DNA from: Corylus avellana
Lineage: Eukaryota > Streptophyta > Magnoliopsida > Fagales > Betulaceae
Assembly (NCBI RefSeq): GCF_901000735.1
Contig: NC_081551.1
Coordinates: forward strand, 11,094,281 to 11,158,280
Length of the DNA: 64,000 nucleotides
Reading direction: 5' to 3'
The position numbers were made by a program, and so were the translations under genes. Each line of letters begins with the position of its first letter. Positions within the stretch are counted from its first letter, which is position 1. The notes below the pieces were generated by a model that did not search any database, was not told the DNA's origin, and saw only the letters and a list, made by a program, of their open reading frames with translations. Of the stretch, positions 38,501 to 47,500 are shown piece by piece.

Positions 38501-41500
38501 TTGAGAGTGATTTTGAGGAGATGAGGAAGGGTAGTGACAACTATAAATGGTGACAAGGCGTCGAGCCCTGATGGTTTCTCTATGGCATTCTTTCAAGCTT
38601 GCTCGGATGTTTTAAGAGTGGAGTTAATATAGGTTTTCAATGACTTCCATGCTAGAGGTAAGTTTGAAAGGAGCCTTAATGCTTTGTTTATTACTCTCAT
38701 TCCAAAGATTACAGGGGCTTTGATCTCATGAATTTCTGCGCAATTAGTCTGGTGGGGGCTATCTACAAAATTATTGCTAAGATTATAGCAAACAGGCTTA
38801 TGCGGGTGATGGAGAAGATGATCCCTAAGTCGTAGAATGCTTTCATAAGAGTTAGGCAGATTCTAGATCTTGTTCTTATTGCCAATGAATGTCTTGATAG
38901 TAGATTAAGTTCTAGTGAGCCAGGTGTTATTTTGAAAATGGATCTTGAAAAGGCTTATGATCATGTGAATTAGGACTTTCTAATTTATACGCTGAGGAGG
39001 TGTGGCTTTGGGGAGAAATAGTGTTCTTGGATAGCTCATGTATATCCTCAATGCGTTTCTCGGTTTTGGTGAATGGCACTCCAACAGGGTTCTTCAGTAG
39101 TTCCCGTGGTTTTAGACAAGGGGATACCTTATCCCCCTTATTGTTTGTTCTTGTGATGGAGGCTCTAGGTAGAATGATACCTGCTACTGTTAGTGGGGGG
39201 CTGTTGGGTGGTTTCTCATTGGGCAGTGTTGTTTTCTCTCATCTTCTGTTTGCTGATGATACCTTGATCTTTTATGGTCCTTTTCCAGCACATTTGCTTC
39301 ATTGGCAGAGCTTATTCCTTTGCCTTGAAGGTACTATAGGCTTAAAGGTTAACTTGGCTAAGTTAGAATTGGTTTTTGGACCGCTGACTGGCTAGCGCCC
39401 CTAGTGATTAGCTTCTCTGACTTCCTTTTTATGTTCTCTTCTTCTTTTTCTCCCTCTTAGTCGCTCTCTTGTATACTCCCTGTGTACTAGGGTTGCGCCC
39501 CTCTGCGCTTTGTTAATATATCTTTACTTATCAAAAAAAAGAATTGGTTCTTGTGGGGAATGTTGCATAGGTTGGAAGGTTTGCTGGAATCCTAGGTTCT
39601 TGAGTTTCCTCTCTTTGCTTTTTGTGTCCTTTTGCATACTTTATGTATGTTTGGGGCGCCTAGGCTTTCTATAAAGCTTTCTTGATATTACCTATAAAAA
39701 TAAAATAAATAAATAAACATATTTGGGACGACGTTATTGAGAAGATATAGCTCCGGTTCGCTAGTTGGAAAAGGATATATTTGTCAAAGGGTGGCAGGGT
39801 TATCCTTATTAAGAGTACCCTCGCCAATTTGCCTACGTACTTCATGTCTCTCTTCCCCCTCTCGGAGAGTGTTGCTAACTGTATTGATGAGAAGCTCTGA
39901 TGTGATTTTTTGTGGGGTGGGCTAGGTGAAGAGTTCAAATATCAGTTGGTGAGTTGATCCAAGGTTTGTTCACCAATCTTTGAGGGAGGGTTGGGTATTA
40001 GGAATTTGATGGTGTTCAATCGTGCCTCTTAGGTAAATGGTTGTGGCGCTATGGGCTTGAGAGAGAGGCTTGGTGGAGAGTAGCGCTGGACTCTAAATAT
40101 GATAGTTCATTGGTTGGGTGGTGTTCTCTAAAGCCTGTTGAGATGTTTGGGGTGGGGTTATGTTAGAATTATCAGGAAATGGATGGGAGAAATTTTCGTG
40201 TCTTACTGCATTTGAGGTAGGAGATGGATCGAGGATTAGCTTTTGGCATGATCGTTGGTGTGGGAATGTGGCTCTAAAGGTAGCTTTTCTAGTTTTATTT
40301 GGTATTGCTCGAGCTAAGGATGCCTTTGTTGTGGCTTACTTGGAGTTTTTGGGTGGTTTCAACTTGTGGAATTTGAGCTTTGTTAGAGTTGGCACATGAT
40401 TGGGAGGTGGATGTCTTTGCATCATTTCTCCAGGTATTGCACTTAGTTGGATTGAGAAGAGGAATTGAAGATTAGTTGTGATGGGTCCCCTCCAAAGGAG
40501 GATTGCTTAAAGTCAATACCTTCTATTGCTCACTGGCTTGTATTAAAGGTTGTTGTTTCCCTTGGAAGAGTGTGTGGCGGACTCATGTTCCTTTGAGGGC
40601 AGCCTTTTCTACGTGGTTGATGGCTCTAGGTAAGATCCTTAACTTGGATAATCTTAGGAGCGGCACATCATCGTGATGAACATGTCTCATGTGCATGAGG
40701 AATGAGGAGTCTATAGACTACCTTCTTCATTGTGACGTGACTTTTGCCATTAGGATTGCCTTTTTCAGTTGTTTTGGGTTGTCTTGGGTCATGCCTTGAC
40801 ATGTAGACGATTTGTATGCCTATTGGTGGACTTCTGGTAGTCTGCGGAGTGTTGTAATGTGAAAAATGGTGCCTACGTGCCTTTTTTGGTGTTTATGGAG
40901 GGAAATGAATGATAGAAGTTTTGAGGACTCGTAAAGGAGGTTGGAGGAGATTTTAGCTTTATTCTACAAGACTTTGTATCTGTGGACAGTTGTGTATGTG
41001 TCTCCTCTAACGATTAGTTATAGTGATTTCTTTGTTCATTTTGCTACTTCTAGTTGGGTGTTTCCTTTTGTATGCTACTTGTGTACTTAAAGGCTTCTTA
41101 CGCTTTTAATGATATTTGTCAATTTCTTATTTATTTTTTTTAAAAAAAAAAAAAAATGGCTCCACTGAGAGTGGCCTTTTTTGGTTGGTCGGCGGTTCTT
41201 AGAAAAATTCTTACCATGAACAATCTTTGGATGCGGTGCGTCAATATGGTTGATTGGAGTTGTATGTGTATAATGTATAGGAATCTATGGATCTTCTTTT
41301 GCTTCATTGTTAGGTTGCTTGTGCCATTTGAAATGTTTTCTTCGGTCGATTTGGGTTGTCTTGGATTATGCTTAGATGAGAAGTCAGTTTGTATGCTTAT
41401 TGGTGGAATGTTGGCAATACTCGGAGTGTTGTGTGAAAGATGGTGTCTTTGTGCCTTTTGTGGTGTCTATGAAAGGAAATGAATGATAGAAGTTTTGAGG

Positions 41501-44500
41501 ACCGTGAGAAGACTTTGGAGGAGATGAAGTCTTTATTTTTCAACACATTGTATGTAACAACCTAAGGAAAAATGCTAGCTATATCTGCGCTATCACCTCA
41601 AAATAACTAGTCAATTGGAGCTTCCCTAAAATTCCTTATAAAGTTCAGTTTCTCCTTGTAACTAGGTAATGTAGAACTTAGCACTCATGATTATCTTTAT
41701 AAACTACTGACTCTATGTGGGCTACTCTTCATCTTCCCAATATGGGATTGAGGTGCTACAAACTTTTCCTATTAAACTATTGACGTCCTCATCAGACCAT
41801 GGTGTAGGACGATATTTACCTTTATTTTCGGTAAAAACGAAAATAAAGAAAATATCAAAAATAATATTGGAGCAGCGCTACTTGATCAAAATTTTACTCG
41901 CTTTCAGACAATGGAAGTACAAAAGGAAAGATTGTCACGATTCCCGCTGATTGTCAATTTTATATTAGGATTTTATTTTATTTTATTAGGATTTTATTTC
42001 CTTTCCTTGATAGGATTAGATTTGCTTTAATTATTTTCCTTTCCTTATTAGGATTAGGTTTACTATTGTTATTAGGATTATGTTTACTTTCTTACTAGGA
42101 TTAGATTTACTTTCTCTACTAGAAGTAGGTTTACTTTCTCTACAAGTACTTCTCTTCTATAAATAGGCTTGCTTATTTTGTAAAACGGAACTCATTAAAT
42201 TATTATCAAATCAGAGAATTATTTCTCAAATATTCTGCGGAGTTTTATCTTTCTTTTAGCCTGGGGGCTTGTTTTTATCTTTTTGGGTAGAAGACGAAGA
42301 TGCTTCTCCTTGCAGAATCAAAGACGCTGCTCTTTGATTAGTTACCTTAGTCTTCTGCTACGTTAGTTGGTATCAGAGCAGGCTTTATCCTGATCATAGC
42401 CAATCAGTGCAACGGTGACAAACTTCTCCAACAACGCCGCTTGTAGGGGAGGGACTCTTTCAAGAGCCAAATTCATGGGGTATCCGAACCCGGCATTATC
42501 CGGATTCGATGGCCAACTTATACTACAACGACGTCTATAATGATGCCGTTCGTGAGAGAGAAGTTGTTTCGAGATCCGACTACCAGCAATACATTAAGCG
42601 ATCAGAGACTCCTTGGAGAACCAAATTCGAAGAGTTCAAGCAGACTATGCACGCTATGCAATAGGAGATGCGCCAGATGCGGGAGATGTTGGAACGCATG
42701 CATATGGGTTCCCATTGGAATCATAGGGACAATGATGCTAAAGATGACTATGGGATCCGAGTCAAACCCGTTCACTATCCTTATGTTGACAGATTCCTTG
42801 ACAATCACGTAAGCCATAGTCGACATGTCCGTAACCGTATTCATAAATTTACAAATAGGCACTCTGTCTATGAAGAGAATATTAATTATGGTGAAAATGA
42901 TGTTGAGGCTGTTAATTTGGAGATGTCGGAAAATATCAAAAATAATATTGGAGCAGCGCCGCTGATCAGAATTTTACTTGCTTTCAGACAATGGAAATAC
43001 AAAAGAAAAGACTGTCACGATTCCCGCTGATTGTCAATTTTATATTAGGACTTTATTTCCTTTCCTTAATAGGGTTAGATTTACTTTAATTATTTTCCTT
43101 TCCTTATTAGAATTAGGTTTACTATTGTTATTAGGATTATGTTTACTTTCCTACTAGGATTAGATTTACTTTCTCTACTAAGATTAGATTTACTTTCTCT
43201 ACTAGAAGTAGGTTTACTTTCTCTACAAATATTTCTCTTCTATAAATAGGCTTGTCTATTTTGTAAAACGGAACTCATTGAATTATTATCAAATCATGGC
43301 CATGCAGTGTTCCACATGGCCTGGAGTTACTAAATGGCTCTGATATCATTTATAATAACTTAGGAAAGAGTGGTAGCCATATTTGCTCTGTCACCCTAAA
43401 ATGACTAGTTAATTTGGAGCTTCTCTACAATTCTTTATAAAGCCAAGTTTCTCATAGTAACTAGGTGATGCAAGACTTAGCACTCATGGGGATCTTTGTA
43501 AACCACCAACTTTTTGTGGGCTCCTCCTCGTCTTCCCAATATGGAATCAAGGTGTTACATTGTATTTTTGGACAACTGATTTTGTTTTTTCTTTGGTGAT
43601 TAGTTATTATGGATTTTTCTTTTTTTCTTTTTTTGCCTTTACTAGCTAGATAGCTTCTCTTCTATACTTTCTGTGTACCTAGGAGCATCTTACACTTTTA
43701 ATAATATCTCGATTACTTATTCAAATTTATTTTTTTATTTATTTATTTTTTTTTTTAAGTTTTTGGTTATGAGGCATTAAAAAGTTCCTAAGATAATCAA
43801 TTCCCTTAAAAGGAGTTTTTGGGGTATCAAAATCTCTAGGAAAGCTACTTTTATGTTTGGATATGTTAGGAAGATTAACAGCTGGCGGAGTCATCTGGAA
43901 AGACTATATAGCATGTTGGGACACCACTCAACCCAAAAACGAAAGCTTATCGGTTTGGATCTAATTGTGCTCTATCAACCACTCACACTTGTGATATTTT
44001 ACCAATGTTGGACTTAATCTTTTTACAAACTTGTATGTTCAACATTCTCTCTCTCATGTGAGTCCACCACATTGCTATTCCCTTGAACAAAAGCTTTATT
44101 AATCTAATGGGTTGTCTTCGGGACCACTTGTGTGCATACCACCATCGGTTTTGATGCCACATGTTAGGGAGATTTGTTAAAGTAATGATTAAGAGCATCT
44201 CCAACAGCCCTTCTAACTTAGCTTTTTAGTTAAATTTAGAATTTTCCTTCCTCCAGCGGCACATGTAAAGTAGCAATTTTCTCTACATGTGCTACAGTGA
44301 ACTTTCATATTTGAAAGTTTATTGTAGCACCTGTTAGCAATATTTTATGATTCCCAAACATCTCTTTTTCTTATTTTATTATTCTTTCTCTCCCCTTCTT
44401 TTCCTTCTTTCACTGGTTCTCTCCCCTAAAGTTCTTATATTTCTCCATGATCACCCGCAAAATCCTACCGAAAGTACTAGAAAATCTCAAAGAAATCCAC

Positions 44501-47500
44501 TTCCTTGTATTTGGGATTCTATTTGTCCATGATCAGACAAAAACCATTGCTGCAGTGATGAAATCCATTCCGGTACCAAGTGTGCGCTGCAAAATCAAAA
44601 CCCATTCCTGTACAAAATCGACGAACATGGAAAAATCGAGGAAGTCGAAACCCATTCGTGCAGATACTTGGAAAAATCGAAGATTATTCTGCAAAATCAA
44701 AACCCATTCTTTCAGGGAGTAGTATAGGATCAAAGAAAATGAAAAAATCTACGAAATTGGAACCCATTCTATGCAAAGAATAACCCAAAACTCACAAACA
44801 ACAAAAACCCACGAACGAAAGCTCCAAAGAGGGAGAGACTTCTTGGTGAAAGTGGATTTCTTAAAAAGATCATCGCAAGAGCAATTACTGGCGTTTCAGA
44901 GAGAAGAGGAAGAGAAGAGGAATTTTGCTATGTGGGTGAGAGAGATGGGGAAGAAAATGGAAAGATAAAAAAAATAATAAAATAATATTGAAAAATGATA
45001 TTTAATTAGAAGAAACGGTTAAAATAGATGTTCTGCTAGAGCGCATAATGAAAAACTAGTAGTTAAAATGAAAAAGTTGTATTTTGAGTAGCTAAACTAA
45101 AAGACCTTGTTGGAGATGCTCTAAGTAATTAAATTTACCTCTTCCTATCAGTTTAAGTTTTTAAGACAATTGGTAATTTAACATGGTATCAAAGCAGAGG
45201 TCCTAAGTTCGAACCCTGATTCCGTCAAATCACCCTCCATTTAAATTAAATATTTCACGTGTTGGGTCTCACCTATTAAAAAGGAGTTTGAGCACACTCG
45301 TGAGGAAGAGTGTTAAGGTAATGATTAAGTAATTAAATTTACCTCTTTCTATCAGTTTAAGCTTTTAGGATAAGTGTTAATTTAAAAAAATTAATACCTT
45401 AATGAGTCTTCTAGGGAGACTATAATTATAGCATGTTAGGACACAACTTAATCTAAAAGCTTAAGTAATGAGTTTGACTCTAATTATGATATATTAACTA
45501 TTCACACTTATAATATCTTTCCAATGTGAGACTCAACTTTTTTAGACTCACATGTATATTCAACAAGATAATTGCGTTGAATAGGGGAAAAAAAAAAAAG
45601 GATAGTTGCTTTAGTGAGGATTTTCGCTATATGGATGATAGAATCAAAAGCAATGTTATTTTGGTGACTTGGTGTCGCATGCGAGTGTGGTGGCGAGCTT
45701 CTCGATCACCTGTTGCTTCTTTACTTTGGGCCTAATATGCCTCAAAAAGTGGTCTATGCGTACTAGTTAAAGAGGATTGTTTGGGCAGAATGAAAGCAGT
45801 TGCATTTGGAAAATTGACCCTCTTTGGCTTATATAGACGCAGCCAAGAGGAATAATTGCTCTTTCAATTGTGCCAAGATGCCTACTTTTAAGTTTTAAAT
45901 CTTTATTCCGGCCATCCTTATATGAGTAGTCTATTGCGTCTATCAATGCTTCATCTTTTTTCTTCTTCTTTTTTGCCTTTTGTAGATTCTGTAGATATTT
46001 AAACCTAGTTCTCTAATTATATGGGGGAATTTTATTTATAAAGGATGTACACATGAGGTTTCTCCTCTTTTTAAAAACATTTTACATTATTCAACAGTCT
46101 TTTGGATGGATAAACACAAGTTACACAGAATTAAACATGGGACCTATTACTTATGGGATGAGGAAATGTCATTTGATCCAAGGACTGTTGGCTTATGCCA
46201 AAAAAAAAAAAAAAAAAAACAGAATATTTATCAAAAAATTCTCTTGAAAAAAGGAAAATGATCATTCATGTGTTACTTGGTTCCATCTTCTTACCTTTCA
46301 TCTTATGATTTGCAGATAATTCATGGCCTGGTGGAAAGAATCATGCAAGTGATTGGGCTTGTTCCACCTGATGACATTACAACATACTATCTAAAGCCTT
46401 CAAATGTAAGGATTTCTCTTCCCCTCCTGCCCACTGCAGTTTATTTGCTATGTATTAGTACTTGGTGATGACATACCTCTGTCTTGATATCTCTTGAAGG
46501 AACCTGAGTTTCTTCGGGGCACACAAGCTAGCATCGTTTACAAAGGGAAGCAAGTAGGAACTTCTGGAATTGTGCACCCTGAGGTAATTATTATTCCTTA
46601 AATACTCGTTTCAAGGATTATATAATATGTTTTAATTGCTATGTAATTCTGCCTTGACTAGTAGCTTAAGAGCATGCTTTGAGAGTTGTGGATGTGCTCT
46701 TGGTTTGTTAAATCTTGAACACGTGCACTGTATTGTAGTTTCATGATAAAGTGTTTGCCCCTTCTCACATGAATTTATTGAAATGTGATTGCCATGTGAT
46801 CATGTACAGTTCGATTGCTTTGTGTCTGGTAAAACTTATTGCACCCATTTCCACAGTGGACTTGCCTGTGCGGGTGAATGTTCTGCTTGAATATTACCTT
46901 TGACATTAGTTCAGCAGTAGCTGCGTGATGTATGACTTTATTGGCAATATGTCCTCAATATATCTATGAAGGTTATAATCATCTCTTTTGGTTCCCCCCA
47001 CCCAAGCAGTCTGCATGATCAGTTTCAACTGGCTTTATGGAGAAATTTTAAACAGAACCAATGTAATCAGTTTGAAAAATTTCCCAACTGAAACGGACAA
47101 ATACCCTAGAAACCAAATTAATTGATTTGAAGAAGTTTCAAATTGGTTTTAGTCAGTTTTGTTTCCTGATGAACTCTTAAGATTTGAAGAATTTTTCCCA
47201 ATTTAGTTATGTAATGGGGGAACTTGGATTTATGTTGGTTAGATTTGTGGGTGCATGTGCTTTGTTATATATAAATCTGACATATAGCATTGCAACCTAT
47301 GAACTTTTCTATCTACTATACAGGGGGATTCAATTCTATTGTCTTTAGTCTTGTAAGCGTATAAACTGTACGCTGAACCTATCTCATTGGTTTTTCATTT
47401 TACTCAACTGGGGACGGAAGTGATCTATGATGTACACAAACTGAAACTGACAATTCAGTTTTGTTCGGTCAATTTATTCAGTTCAATCGGTCTTCTGAAC

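Larger units (their letters stand above)
38347..41000 (+). pseudogene. LINE H ORF2 remnant
   Basis: Pieces at 38347-38553 (linker), 38560-38990 (RT start, stops), 39000-39378 (RT with FADD), 39719-40030 ([12 protein letters not shown] end of RT, reading [20 protein letters not shown]), 40160-40400 ([16 protein letters not shown]) and 40580-40760 (zf-RVT remnant). Two LINE tails interrupt the RT end at 39379-39540 and about 39600-39718. It is non-functional. Confidence 0.8.
38305..41155 (+). mobile_element. LINE H, 5' truncated, inserted in LINE G
   Basis: It starts in the endonuclease-RT linker ([10 protein letters not shown]) and ends with a LINE tail (GGCTTCTTACGC) and poly-A at 41139-41153. 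The LINE G frame resumes immediately with [16 protein letters not shown] motifs can be read: [40 protein letters not shown] and [12 protein letters not shown]. It has many stops and frame breaks. I saw no clear target duplication. Confidence 0.8.
41553..43559 (-). mobile_element. TRIM retrotransposon holding a second LTR element
   Basis: The LTRs at 41553-41760 and 43351-43559 (about 208 bp) are flanked by the 5-bp repeat TTGTA (41548-41552 and 43560-43564). Next to the right LTR, 43335-43348 reads, on the minus strand, TGATATCAGAGCCA, a tRNA-Met-type primer site two bases from the LTR. The element is therefore in minus orientation. Without the inner insertion (41800-43296) the internal part is only about 93 bp, so it is a terminal-repeat retrotransposon in miniature. 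It interrupts the end of LINE G ORF2. Confidence 0.88.
29060..43745 (+). mobile_element. LINE G, old host LINE of the nested cluster
   Basis: It can be followed in five pieces: 29060-29809 (endonuclease-RT linker and start of RT), 36433-36905 (RT), 37370-38304 (end of RT and linker), 41156-41552 (zf-RVT region, [14 protein letters not shown]) and 43560-43745 (3' end, GATTACTTATTC then A/T-rich). Each break resumes where it left off, so LINE F, a foldback, LINE H and a TRIM are later insertions. The ORF has many stops. It lies in the intron between PheRS exons i and j. Confidence 0.8.

Noticed and set aside
41553..43559. Cassandra-type TRIM with a 5S rRNA promoter
   Set aside because: I could not find a 5S rRNA-like A-box/C-box region in the LTR.
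44347..44968. Overlapping short ORFs rich in Lys and Ser
   Set aside because: They lie wholly inside the MITE at 44193-45121 and overlap in several frames without a conserved pattern.
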